Positions 16,932 to 24,106 of a DNA stretch of 64,000 nt are shown piece by piece. The stretch spans positions 17,540 through 81,539 of the forward strand of contig JAFADG010000029.1 of assembly GCA_023425025.1 (NCBI GenBank). Direction: 5' to 3'. The notes below the pieces were generated by a model that was given only the letters and a program-made list of their open reading frames with translations, was not told the DNA's origin and did not search any database. Within the stretch, counting starts at the first letter, position 1; each line of letters starts with the position of its first letter. Both the position numbers and the translations under genes were made by a program. This DNA is from Bacillota bacterium. GTDB lineage: Bacteria > Bacillota > Clostridia > Christensenellales > Aristaeellaceae.

Positions 16932-16954
16932 GCTACACCATATAATGGTATAGC
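16932..16954. promoter_or_regulatory. Inverted repeat upstream of the recombinase
   Basis: GCTACACCAT and ATGGTATAGC form 10-bp arms with one mismatch around a 3-nt centre, 19 nt upstream of the recombinase ATG. It may be an operator for integrase control or a hairpin masking the ribosome site; the sequence alone cannot decide. Confidence 0.4.
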
Positions 16955-17022
16955 AAAGCCCGGCTTGGCGGTTGGGGTTGCTGGCCCGTTCCCGATGGAC
17001 AAGATCAGGGGCGGGCGCTTTT

Positions 17023-17247
17023 TTATAGAACAATAACAAGCATCAAAGAAATCATAAATACAGCAACAACTATCCATACAAGACATCCAGAACATCCCAT
17101 TAAACGAGCCGCTTTCCTTTGCCTTCCGGCTCTTGTTGTTGGTATACCTGTAAACTTTGCAAACTTTCGTTTTGCCGCCGTTACGCCAATGGCACGCTTC
17201 CATGAAAAACTTAATCCAGGAATGATTTTTCTTCTGCGCCTTGCCAT
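17023..17247 (-). CDS. Small basic protein with C-terminal membrane helix
   Basis: 74 residues from the ATG at 17247, chosen for its AAGGAAG site. The N-terminus is very basic (MARRRRKIIPGLSFSWKR), the middle resembles small mobile-element proteins of Clostridia with a KFTGIPTTRAGRQRK motif, and a C-terminal helix (about 53-74, VWIVVAVFMISLMLVIVL) should anchor it in the membrane with its basic part inside. It starts 47 nt after the K+ channel gene on the same strand, so the two are probably co-transcribed. No function is known to me; partner of the channel is a guess from position. Confidence 0.65.
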   Translation of the reverse strand: MARRRRKIIPGLSFSWKRAIGVTAAKRKFAKFTGIPTTRAGRQRKAARLMGCSGCLVWIVVAVFMISLMLVIVL

Positions 17248-17294
17248 AAGAGTTCTTCCTTTCTTTTTTGCGATAGCATGCACAGGGGCACCCG

Positions 17295-18089
17295 TCACTC
17301 TATCTTGTGCCCGCAATAAGAGCAAAACTTTTTAGTGTCCTCCATCTCGTCATCTTTTTCTGTTGCGTCAATAAAACCTGCGCTAATGATACCTGTTGGA
17401 ATAGCTACCATTCCAATGCCTATCAATGAAATAAGCGAGGCGAAGATTTTACCAACCAAGGTTATAGGATACACATCACCATACCCCACGGTAGTAAACG
17501 TGCAAACAGCCCACCAAAGAGCAGCGATGACATTTGGAAAGGCTTCCGGCTGGGCGGAATTTTCGGCAGTATACAGCAAGATAGCTGAAAAGATCATCAC
17601 TATGCTGCAAGCAATCAAAGTGGCTATGAGCTTTGGCCCTGATTTTCTCACCACTTTGGCGATTATCCGCAACGGCGCAAAATATCGCCCGAGTTTAAAC
17701 AAACGCAGAAGCCGAAATAGTCTGAGCATGCGGAGAAATCTTAGGTCAACAGTCACATAAGGAATGTAGAAAGGCAGGATTGCAAACAAATCCACCAACG
17801 CCATGCCGGAAAAGATGTAATGAATCCTTGGATGCTTTGATTCCGGAAAAAGAAATTCTGCCGTCCATATCCGGGCCAAGTATTCCGCTGTAAACAAAAC
17901 GACAGAAAAAACCTCAAAAACCCTGAATACCAAGGCATACTTTTCCATCAGGACATCAAATGATTCCAAGATAATCGAAAGAACGCTTAATAGGATGGTA
18001 GATACAATAACGATATCAAAAATGGACCCTACATGGTTTTCTGTATCGGTTGTGGAGACAAGTTTAAAAACCTTTGCTTTTACCGACAC
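17295..18089 (-). CDS. Voltage-gated-type potassium channel encoded by the prophage
   Basis: 264 residues with six membrane segments. S1-S3 span about 25-110; S4 is an unmistakable voltage-sensor helix with Arg or Lys at every third position (LRFLRMLRLFRLLRLFKLGR, about 117-136); the pore loop has the K+ selectivity filter TTVGYGD near 200, followed by S6. The C-terminus ends in a half zinc ribbon, FCSYCGHKIE. It starts with GTG at 18089. It lies between the ImmA-like gene and the recombinase in the lysogeny operon, so it should be expressed in the lysogen. Clearly a K+ channel; why a prophage keeps it is not established. Confidence 0.9.
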   Translation of the reverse strand: MSVKAKVFKLVSTTDTENHVGSIFDIVIVSTILLSVLSIILESFDVLMEKYALVFRVFEVFSVVLFTAEYLARIWTAEFLFPESKHPRIHYIFSGMALVDLFAILPFYIPYVTVDLRFLRMLRLFRLLRLFKLGRYFAPLRIIAKVVRKSGPKLIATLIACSIVMIFSAILLYTAENSAQPEAFPNVIAALWWAVCTFTTVGYGDVYPITLVGKIFASLISLIGIGMVAIPTGIISAGFIDATEKDDEMEDTKKFCSYCGHKIE

Positions 18090-18112
18090 GCTATATCATC
18101 ACTTTCCATCCC

Positions 18113-18130
18113 CACGGCCCAAAGGCCGTG
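18113..18130 (-). other. Intercistronic hairpin before the K+ channel gene
   Basis: CACGGCC and GGCCGTG arms form a 7-bp GC stem directly after the ImmA-like stop codon and about 24 nt before the channel GTG. There is no T-run on either strand, so it is more likely an mRNA processing or expression-tuning element than a terminator. Confidence 0.45.
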
Positions 18131-18616
18131 TTATTCATCTGCACTATAAGCATCAAAATAGGGATCAAATTGAACTATCACACCATTTTCCAATTCCTTG
18201 ATTTCTCCAAAGCGCTGATGATAATAGTCAATCGCATCCATTAAAAACTGTTCCGTAACCTCTAAATGTTCGGCCAAATCCCAGATGGTGTTTACCCCGC
18301 CAAGCCAAGCCTGCGCTATGTCATCCAATGGCAGCAGGTTCATATATGCCCATGTCCGGCCTGCCCGCTCTCCCTTGCGCTCTCTAACGGTTGCGAGTGA
18401 AATCACATTTCCGAATGTGCGGTAATGGTGGCCCGCTTCTTCTGCGATAACACATATTTTTTCTTTGCTTGATAATGCCGGATTGATGCAAATAGTTGGC
18501 TTAAGGCCCCTTTTGCTTATGTATAAGCCTGATAGCCGGGAACCCAATAAGGTGCGTTCGTCAATATCCAGGCCAACGGCTGCAAGCCCTGCAATATGCT
18601 TTTCGTACCTATCCAT
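18131..18616 (-). CDS. ImmA/IrrE-family protein of the lysogeny module
   Basis: 161 residues. Family members are zinc proteases that cleave the phage repressor on DNA damage. The expected HExxH active site appears as EEAGHH in CVIAEEAGHHYRTFG, so the first zinc-ligand histidine is replaced by glutamate; the same variant is seen in many Clostridial prophage homologues, and its activity is uncertain. The C-terminal part (DIAQAWLGGVNTIWDLAEHLEVTEQFLMDAIDYY) is the usual helical region. It follows the repressor gene with an 18-nt gap and should act on that repressor. Confidence 0.85.
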   Translation of the reverse strand: MDRYEKHIAGLAAVGLDIDERTLLGSRLSGLYISKRGLKPTICINPALSSKEKICVIAEEAGHHYRTFGNVISLATVRERKGERAGRTWAYMNLLPLDDIAQAWLGGVNTIWDLAEHLEVTEQFLMDAIDYYHQRFGEIKELENGVIVQFDPYFDAYSADE

Positions 18617-18634
18617 AAACTGCCGATCCTGCGA

Positions 18635-19054
18635 TCATTTTTTCCTTTCGAACTTTCTAAGAGCCGCTTCCACTTCGCCCTGCACTTCATCCGTTGGGAT
18701 GCCATCAGCATGTGCGGCGAGTGTTTCAATATCATCCATATAAGCAGGTGCTTTTACATGTCCAATCCTCAAAACAGCGCAAGCTGCCCTTTGCGTGCTT
18801 TCATCAGCTTCTTGATATGCTGATAAAATTTGGTATCCCCATTCCAAAGAATCATGTTCATTAGATACTAAATCATCAAGCGTATAGCCAATGGCGTGCA
18901 CAATTTCATATATCGTTGACAATTGCGGGTCCTTTGTTTGGCCTGCAAAAATCTTATTCAGCGTTCCAAGTGGAATCCCCGATACATCCGAAATTTCTTG
19001 AAGTGTTTTTCCCGATACCTTTTTAAGCTCATTGAGCCGCCGATTCCATTCCAT
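18635..19054 (-). CDS. XRE-family repressor (CI-like)
   Basis: 139 residues from ATG 19054, selected because GGGGGG lies just upstream and the protein then starts at the HTH. The helix-turn-helix is at about residues 4-60 (LNELKKVSGKTLQEISDVSGIPLGTLNKIFAGQ). The C-terminal part has no LexA-type protease motif, fitting induction through ImmA. Divergent from the Cro-like gene with palindromic operators between them. First gene of the lysogeny operon. Confidence 0.88.
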   Translation of the reverse strand: MEWNRRLNELKKVSGKTLQEISDVSGIPLGTLNKIFAGQTKDPQLSTIYEIVHAIGYTLDDLVSNEHDSLEWGYQILSAYQEADESTQRAACAVLRIGHVKAPAYMDDIETLAAHADGIPTDEVQGEVEAALRKFERKK

Positions 19055-19076
19055 ATTCCCGCCCCCCATGCCACAC

Positions 19077-19105
19077 AGTTTACCAATACATAGTATACAA
19101 GTCAA
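19077..19105 (-). promoter_or_regulatory. Lysogeny promoter (repressor operon)
   Basis: On the minus strand TTGACT (19105-19100), 17-nt spacer, TAAACT (19082-19077). It lies 23 nt upstream of the repressor start and beside the palindromic operator. Confidence 0.65.
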
Positions 19106-19110
19106 TACAT

Positions 19111-19130
19111 AATTACCATGTACGGTAATT
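19111..19130. promoter_or_regulatory. Repressor operator palindrome
   Basis: Half-sites AATTACC and GGTAATT flank a 6-bp centre (ATGTAC). Further TTACC or GGTAA half-sites occur at 19080-19084, 19155-19158 and 19197-19201, so several operators probably cover both divergent promoters in the manner of a CI/Cro switch. Confidence 0.6.
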
Positions 19131-19146
19131 TATTTTTGGAAACCTC

Positions 19147-19175
19147 TTGACTTTTACCTTTATTGGATGTATATT
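19147..19175 (+). promoter_or_regulatory. Early lytic promoter
   Basis: TTGACT (19147-19152), 17-nt spacer, TATATT (19170-19175), 46 nt before the GTG of the Cro-like gene. It should drive the plus-strand early operon. Confidence 0.7.
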
Positions 19176-19220
19176 TCAATAAATCCATCCTTATTCGGTA
19201 AAATCAAGAGAGGTGATACA

Positions 19221-19424
19221 GTGGATAACCTTAATGCCGAAATCAGGCGCTACGGGCTGTCGAATGCAGATTTACGGCGTGCGCTTGGCTGTAGTGAAAA
19301 AACCGTAAGGAATAAGCTAAGCGGAACCACAGATTTCACTATCAATGAAGCCATTTTGCTTCGGGACACATTTTTTCCAGGCATGCGCCTTGAATATCTT
19401 TACAAGCAGAGCAAAAAAGGATAA
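19221..19424 (+). CDS. Cro-like DNA-binding protein
   Basis: 67 residues from GTG 19221, preceded by AGAGGTGAT. Almost the whole length is one helix-turn-helix domain: NLNAEIRRYGLSNADLRRALGCSEKTVRNKLSGTTDFTINEAILLRDTFFP. It is the first gene of the rightward early operon, opposite the repressor, and is therefore the likely lytic-side switch protein. An upstream in-frame ATG at 19167 overlaps the -10 box and is rejected. Confidence 0.8.
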   Translation: MDNLNAEIRRYGLSNADLRRALGCSEKTVRNKLSGTTDFTINEAILLRDTFFPGMRLEYLYKQSKKG

Positions 19425-19512
19425 GGCAACGCAGCTTGCCCATCATACCACCTTCCGAGACCAATGGGAACAAACCCAAACGAAATGCACACCAACAGAA
19501 AGGAGCGCATAC

Positions 19513-19674
19513 ATGCAAGAACTACTATGCGGAAATATCACGGTTGGAAGTATCGTTGGCGGCATCTTGGGCTGGCTGATTGCCGATTTGCTTGCGAAGC
19601 TGCTTAATCACATCATCAAGACAATAAAACGTCGTGAATGTAAGGAAAGCCGCCAAAAAACCAACCATATATAG
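19513..19674 (+). CDS. Small membrane protein, early region
   Basis: 53 residues, MQELLCGNITVGSIVGGILGW and onward, with one glycine-rich membrane segment (about 10-33) and a basic tail. AAAGGAG precedes the ATG by 7 nt. Function unknown. Its 3' two-thirds overlaps, in antisense, the end of the minus-strand gene at 19525-19929. Confidence 0.5.
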   Translation: MQELLCGNITVGSIVGGILGWLIADLLAKLLNHIIKTIKRRECKESRQKTNHI

Positions 19675-19929
19675 GAAACCTGCCAGAGGATTGTCAGGTT
19701 CCGGCTTAATAACCAAGAGCGTAACCGCCACCCCGACAGCCAAAAAGAAAACAATCTTAAACTGTAGCTTCATAGAACTTATATCCGCATCCGTATACAC
19801 AGTCTGCTTACTGCCTTGGTCTTTATTCTTCTCTTTGAAAGAAGCAATAAACGAGTTCCCCATTCTTATGATAACCGAAACCGTCAACGATACAATGATA
19901 CCCTTTATCAAGTCGGCAACTGTAAACAT
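19525..19929 (-). CDS. Three-helix membrane protein of unknown function
   Basis: 134 residues from ATG 19929, which has a very strong ribosome site (GGAGGTAGGGAGT). Hydrophobic segments lie at about residues 8-22, 54-72 and 80-100, with a conserved-looking charged loop KEKNKDQGSK. It is the only minus-strand gene inside the rightward early operon and so is probably a separately transcribed accessory gene (moron). Tail-to-tail overlap with the 53-residue plus-strand frame. Confidence 0.6.
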   Translation of the reverse strand: MFTVADLIKGIIVSLTVSVIIRMGNSFIASFKEKNKDQGSKQTVYTDADISSMKLQFKIVFFLAVGVAVTLLVIKPEPDNPLAGFLYMVGFLAAFLTFTTFYCLDDVIKQLRKQIGNQPAQDAANDTSNRDISA

Positions 19930-20009
19930 ACTCCCTACCTCCCGTTTTACAAATGATACCATATTACGTCCCAAAAGGACAAGCCTGCAAATGAAAGGAG
20001 GCCCCGAAA

Positions 20010-20198
20010 ATGGCAGACACGGCCCAGGATCGTAAAACATGGCAAATACCCATTGGGGCCACCATTGACCGGGAAACGGGAGAAATGAAACTGATTTTCC
20101 GCGAAGGCACCCGAGCGGAATTCATTGCAGCCATGCGCCCGGTCATGGAAGCCGCCAAAGTCCTTTCAAAGCCCGCGCTGGAATTTGGGATCAGGTGA
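20010..20198 (+). CDS. Small phage protein
   Basis: 62 residues, soluble, no recognised family. Start ATG 20010 follows AAAGGAGG with a 9-nt spacing. Contains DRETGEMKLIFREGTRAEFIAAMRP. Part of the early operon. Confidence 0.65.
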   Translation: MADTAQDRKTWQIPIGATIDRETGEMKLIFREGTRAEFIAAMRPVMEAAKVLSKPALEFGIR

Positions 20199-20217
20199 GC
20201 GTAAGGAGAGCGTACAA

Positions 20218-20292
20218 ATGCATCGTCCCGCGCAGGAATCCGCGACGGCGAGAACCACGGCTATGGGAACCGGCTTTCGAATTGAACCTTGA
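20218..20292 (+). CDS. Possible 24-residue peptide
   Basis: A short frame with a strong AAGGAG at good spacing from ATG 20218, encoding MHRPAQESATARTTAMGTGF and four more residues. The SD is the only support. Confidence 0.3.
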   Translation: MHRPAQESATARTTAMGTGFRIEP

Positions 20293-20355
20293 ATCACATC
20301 GGCGGGGCACTATCATATACGGCCAAATACGAAAGAAAGGAGGCATGGCGCATAG

Positions 20356-20538
20356 ATGTTTATGTTTTGCTTTGATGATTACGTGACGTACCGCCTTTTA
20401 TATCCCCATCAAAAACCCACCTTCCGGGCTTCGCCCCGTTTCATATACAGGCGTGTTAAGCGCCCCCCATTCTTAATAGCTCCATGGCCCTGGATGCGCA
20501 ATATCCTACGCCCCGCCGTGTGCGCCACAGGCGGCTAG
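20356..20538 (+). CDS. Possible 60-residue phage protein
   Basis: AAAGGAGG lies 12 nt before ATG 20356. The product starts MFMFCFDDYVTYRLL and has no recognised domain. The region 20199-20625 otherwise holds no clear gene, so this and the preceding short frame are its only candidates. Confidence 0.3.
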   Translation: MFMFCFDDYVTYRLLYPHQKPTFRASPRFIYRRVKRPPFLIAPWPWMRNILRPAVCATGG

Positions 20539-20625
20539 TTGCGGCCAGCATGAGGCGTAAACAACACGAAACGGCCCGCTGTCGCTTCCTTATGGCGGCG
20601 GGTCATGTAGAACAGGAGGCCCAAT

Positions 20626-20817
20626 ATGATATGCATTACGGGTTTGCCTTTTCAGATACTGGCATGGATCGGCTTGACTGCCACAATCCTTATTGCGTTT
20701 TGCGGCCTCCTGATTATCGCAAACGCGATCATCCAATTCCGAAAGGTAAGCACAGGCATAAAGCCACGCCGGACGCCCCCAGCACCACCACCGTTCCGAA
20801 AGGAGAACACCAAATGA
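20626..20817 (+). CDS. Small single-helix membrane protein
   Basis: 63 residues: a hydrophobic helix (about 8-35, ILAWIGLTATILIAFCGLLI) then a basic, proline-rich tail. ACAGGAGG precedes the ATG. It overlaps the next gene by ATGA, so the two are translationally coupled. Function unknown. Confidence 0.6.
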   Translation: MICITGLPFQILAWIGLTATILIAFCGLLIIANAIIQFRKVSTGIKPRRTPPAPPPFRKENTK

Positions 20818-21206
20818 AGGAAATCAAAAGCCTTGATGATATGATGGGCGGCGCGGTCTTGGAGCGGTTCGCCGCCGCGCTGAAAACCGTCCTGAAAAAT
20901 ATCATTGATCCCAACACTGACGCCACCAAGGCCCGCAAGGTTACGCTGGAACTGACCATCAAGCCCAGCAAAGACCGTGCGTCCGCCGAATTTAACCTGC
21001 TTTGCAAGCCCACCCTGGCCCCGCCTGTGGCCGTCACCCAAAGCATGATGCTGAACCGCAACGATGCCGGGGAAGTCGTGGCGCTCCAAGCTGGCGCAAA
21101 CATCGGCGATCAGCTTCCCGGACAGATGGACGTTGATGAAGTTCAGCAGGCAAATGGAACCAACAATGTGACCCCGCTTGTCATTGGCGGGCGCAGATCG
21201 GGTTAA
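20814..21206 (+). CDS. Phage early protein, often labelled replication terminator protein
   Basis: 130 residues from ATG 20814, after AAAGGAG. The block IIDPNTDATKARKVTLELTIKPSKDR with following LLCKPTLAPP is the hallmark of a small family common in Clostridial phages and mobile elements that databases label replication terminator protein; the function has, as far as I know, not been shown. Coupled to the upstream membrane protein by ATGA. Confidence 0.65.
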   Translation: MKEIKSLDDMMGGAVLERFAAALKTVLKNIIDPNTDATKARKVTLELTIKPSKDRASAEFNLLCKPTLAPPVAVTQSMMLNRNDAGEVVALQAGANIGDQLPGQMDVDEVQQANGTNNVTPLVIGGRRSG

Positions 21207-21232
21207 CCCAATAAACAAAAGGAGAAAACACC

Positions 21233-22081
21233 ATGGAAGAAATGAAGCTTGATACGCTGTCGGTCAAGACCTCCGAGGCCATCCCCATGGATGCCGATGC
21301 CATGAACTTCCTTTTTGAAGCTGGCAAACAGGTACGGGATTTCAAGGTTATCAAGATCGGCGACCAAATCTATACCAATACCACCGAAGGCCGATTGGAT
21401 GAAATCATTCCCTATGAAAAGCCCAATCCCGATCAATTCACCACCTTCACCCTTTCCGGCCTTGTGAAGCTGCTGCATGAAGACGTGGACAAGTTCTTTG
21501 CCCAATTCCCCCGCCTTTACGTCCATGTCAAAAGCCCCACGGAGGTTATTGTAACCACGCCCGGCCATGGCCGGAAGAATTCCAGGGCTATGCTGGCCGC
21601 CTGCAAGTTCTTCCCGCCTGAAATCAATTTCAACAGGTACATGAATCAGGAAGATTTCATGATTCACCTGCAAACCCGCTTTGTATCCGCCCCGGATGAT
21701 TTCAACGAGCTTTCCGCAGGTGGCGACCCTGAATCCGGCGATTACCGCACCGTGGCCGCCCTGGTTGGCAATATCCGTATGGAAAACGAGGCGCAGACGG
21801 CGGATGACGGCATGTCCCAGCGTGTGACCGTCAAGGATGGCGTTTCCACCGTAAGGGAAGCCATTGTCAAGAATCCCTTCGTTCTCTATCCCTTCCGCAC
21901 TTTCGAGGAAGTTGACCAGCCCGCATCCCCCTTTGTTCTGCGCATCCGCAAGAACCAGGGCGGGCCGGAAGCAGCCCTTTTCGAAGCTGATGGCGGCGTA
22001 TGGCGAAACGAGGCTGTAAAGCGGATCGGCGCTTACCTTGAAAACGCCCTTTCCGATATCCCCGCCGTGGTTATCGCCTAA
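21233..22081 (+). CDS. Phage early protein, DUF2303/YfdQ-like layout
   Basis: 282 residues. The arrangement of an N-terminal SGLVKLLHEDVDKFFAQFPRLYVHV region, a middle NPFVLYPFRTFEEVDQPASPFVLRIR and a helical end resembles the DUF2303 (YfdQ) family of phage early proteins; the assignment is from layout and residues, not alignment. AAAGGAG precedes the ATG. Role unknown. Confidence 0.55.
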   Translation: MEEMKLDTLSVKTSEAIPMDADAMNFLFEAGKQVRDFKVIKIGDQIYTNTTEGRLDEIIPYEKPNPDQFTTFTLSGLVKLLHEDVDKFFAQFPRLYVHVKSPTEVIVTTPGHGRKNSRAMLAACKFFPPEINFNRYMNQEDFMIHLQTRFVSAPDDFNELSAGGDPESGDYRTVAALVGNIRMENEAQTADDGMSQRVTVKDGVSTVREAIVKNPFVLYPFRTFEEVDQPASPFVLRIRKNQGGPEAALFEADGGVWRNEAVKRIGAYLENALSDIPAVVIA

Positions 22082-22128
22082 CAGATCCATTTTAATATTT
22101 AATAGCCGGGCCACCGTGCCCGGTACAT

Positions 22129-22197
22129 GCCGGGGCAGGTTGCACGAATGGGCTGCATAACCCATCCTGGCGGGTTCAAGCCCCGCCCCCGGCACCA
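22129..22197 (+). other. tRNA-like element without a D-arm
   Basis: A 69-nt segment ending in CCA. GCCGGGG pairs with CCCCGGC (7-bp acceptor stem), GCGGG/CCCGC flank a TTCAAGC T-loop, and ATGGG/CCCAT form an anticodon-type stem. The loop there is 8 nt (CTGCATAA) instead of 7 and only 12 nt replace the D-arm, although CAGG/CCTG can pair outside the anticodon stem. It resembles a tRNA-Met that lost its D-arm and gained a base. A small hairpin (CCGGGC/GCCCGG, 22106-22123) precedes it. Lies between two early genes on the coding strand. Confidence 0.6.
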
Positions 22198-22225
22198 TTT
22201 CAAAAACTAAAGAAAGGGTGATTCC

Positions 22226-23236
22226 ATGCCTGAAAAGTTTACGCTTGCGCTTGAACAGGAGGCCCCCACACCCGCAACACAGCCCGACAGCATAGCCATG
22301 ATGCCCATTGAACAAATCGAAATGGAAATCAAAACACGGGCCGGGATGATTACAGAAAACATCATCATCATCGGCAAGATGCTGATGGATGTAAAGGGCC
22401 GCCTGGAGCATGGGCAATTCCTGAACTGGTTGCGGGATAAGGTGAATTTCAGTCAATCCACGGCCAACAATTTCATGCGCATTGCCCGTGAAATCCCACG
22501 CACGCCCGGCCTTGTCAGCTTACCCTACACCAAAGCCCTGGCCTTGCTGGATGTGCCTGCCGATGACCGGGAGCAGTTCGCCCAGGATATCAAAGCCGAT
22601 GAAATCAGCACCCGCGAAATTCAGCGGCTTACCAAGGAAAAGGAAGACGCCGAAAAGGCCCGCATAACGGCGGAAAACCTTGCCAAGGAAACCGCCGCAC
22701 AGCTTGCAGTACAAACCCGTATCGCATCCAGTCAGCAGGCGCTTTCCGAACAGTACAGCGATAAGTATTACAGCGAAGCTGAAAAGGTTGCTTTGCTTGA
22801 ATCCCAACTTGCCGCTGCCCGTTCTGCCGAACCGGAAAAGGTGGAAGTTCCCCCGGCTGATTATGAGCAGCTAAAAGCCCAGGCCGCCGAGGCGAAGCAG
22901 CGGGCCGAGGAAGCAGAGCAGTACGCCATAGAGCAGGAAACAGCCTTGCAGCGTACACAAACCGAGCTTCGAAAGCTCAAAGAAACCAGGGCAGAACAGC
23001 CGTTGCTGGGGAACAGCCCCCTTTCCCTTGACGCCTTTTCCGCCACCATAAAGCAGTTCATTTCACAGCTTGGGATGGCCCCCAATATGGCCCCATTTTT
23101 CCGGGCCATGGGGCCGGATACGCTTCATGCTTACGGGCAATGGGTGGATGTCCTGGCCGATTGGGTGGAAGGCACCAAGGAAGCCATAGGCGAGGGAACG
23201 CAATACGTGGACGCGCACGAAAGCGCCGTTGTGTAA
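22226..23236 (+). CDS. DUF3102 family protein with long coiled coil
   Basis: 336 residues. The DUF3102 domain occupies about residues 25-125 (IITENIIIIGKMLMDVKGRLEHGQFLNWL-like block, then FSQSTANNFMRIAREIP), followed by an alanine- and glutamate-rich coiled coil (about 135-255) and a short C-terminal domain. The family occurs in phages and conjugative elements and has a ParB/KorB-like N-terminal character, suggesting DNA binding; the function is unproven. AAAGAAAGGG precedes the ATG. Confidence 0.8.
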   Translation: MPEKFTLALEQEAPTPATQPDSIAMMPIEQIEMEIKTRAGMITENIIIIGKMLMDVKGRLEHGQFLNWLRDKVNFSQSTANNFMRIAREIPRTPGLVSLPYTKALALLDVPADDREQFAQDIKADEISTREIQRLTKEKEDAEKARITAENLAKETAAQLAVQTRIASSQQALSEQYSDKYYSEAEKVALLESQLAAARSAEPEKVEVPPADYEQLKAQAAEAKQRAEEAEQYAIEQETALQRTQTELRKLKETRAEQPLLGNSPLSLDAFSATIKQFISQLGMAPNMAPFFRAMGPDTLHAYGQWVDVLADWVEGTKEAIGEGTQYVDAHESAVV

Positions 23237-23248
23237 GGAGGTATCAGC

Positions 23249-23713
23249 ATGGGCCTTGATAATCTTGTCACCGTGACAAAACAAGAGCATGAACAGCTTC
23301 ATGGACATTCCGGCAGCGATCCCACAATGTCAATGCAGTTTGCCCGGCTGGAAAAGAGTCTGACCGCCGCCGCGCAGGTGTTCCTTAGCCTGGGTGAGCG
23401 TATCCAGACCCTTGAAACCATTATACACAATCAAATAACGATCAGCGGGGCGGAAGGCAAAACCATACGCGAGGCTGTAAGGAGCCGTGCGCGGGAGTTT
23501 TGCGAAGTGGCCCATGCCTCATACCGGGAGGCCGGGCGGATGGTCCGCAAAGCCATCTGGCACGATTTCCTGAACGAATTCTCCATATCGTCTTATCATG
23601 ACCTGCCAAAGCGCAGCTTTCATTCCGGCCTTGAATTTATCAAGGATTGGCGCAGCTATGCCATGGCAAAAAAACTTAATCAGCTTTACAAAGGGGGAAC
23701 CGGAAATGCTTAA
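23249..23713 (+). CDS. ORF6C-domain phage protein
   Basis: 154 residues. N-terminal half is a helix-forming region; the C-terminal third (AIWHDFLNEFSISSYHDLPKRSFHSGLEFIKDW) is the ORF6C domain found in phage antirepressors and DNA-associated proteins. No Bro or KilA-N domain is attached, so it may be a free accessory subunit. GTAAGGAGG precedes the ATG. Confidence 0.75.
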   Translation: MGLDNLVTVTKQEHEQLHGHSGSDPTMSMQFARLEKSLTAAAQVFLSLGERIQTLETIIHNQITISGAEGKTIREAVRSRAREFCEVAHASYREAGRMVRKAIWHDFLNEFSISSYHDLPKRSFHSGLEFIKDWRSYAMAKKLNQLYKGGTGNA

Positions 23714-24092
23714 AAAAGGGGCCATTGTTACGGTTTATGATCCTGACCTTATGGACATGTACATTGCCGAGGTTGTGAAGGACAACCCCAAGGAACAGAG
23801 CATCAACACCCTTGTCAAAATCCTTTGGATGGTGCGTTACCCTATTCAGCACGCCGTGCTATGTCCTTCCATCCCCAACGAAAACATTCCCATCTTTGGC
23901 GGCACCATTTGCCGCCTGCGCTTTTACCATCATGCATCTGAACACTTGATCCCCTATTCGGAATCAATGCATGATGCCCTGCAAGACGCCATTACAGCGG
24001 CCCAAGAAGCTGGCCGCAATGATATCCTTGAAATCCTCTATCGGCACAAACGAGGCGATTTTAAAGGCAAGCGCAGCGTGCTTACCGCCTGA
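23706..24092 (+). CDS. Hypothetical phage protein
   Basis: 128 residues starting MLKKGAIVTVYDPDLMDMYI, from ATG 23706 with AAAGGGGG upstream and an 8-nt overlap with the ORF6C gene. Looks like a small beta-barrel start followed by a helical end. No family recognised. Confidence 0.6.
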   Translation: MLKKGAIVTVYDPDLMDMYIAEVVKDNPKEQSINTLVKILWMVRYPIQHAVLCPSIPNENIPIFGGTICRLRFYHHASEHLIPYSESMHDALQDAITAAQEAGRNDILEILYRHKRGDFKGKRSVLTA

Positions 24093-24106
24093 AAGGGGGC
24101 TGCCCT

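Noticed and set aside
21203..22456. A 417-residue open frame on the minus strand
   Set aside because: It is antisense to the DUF2303-like gene and the tRNA-like element, and its VPGAGLEPARMG stretch is the well-known artefact of translating a tRNA in reverse. No ribosome site.
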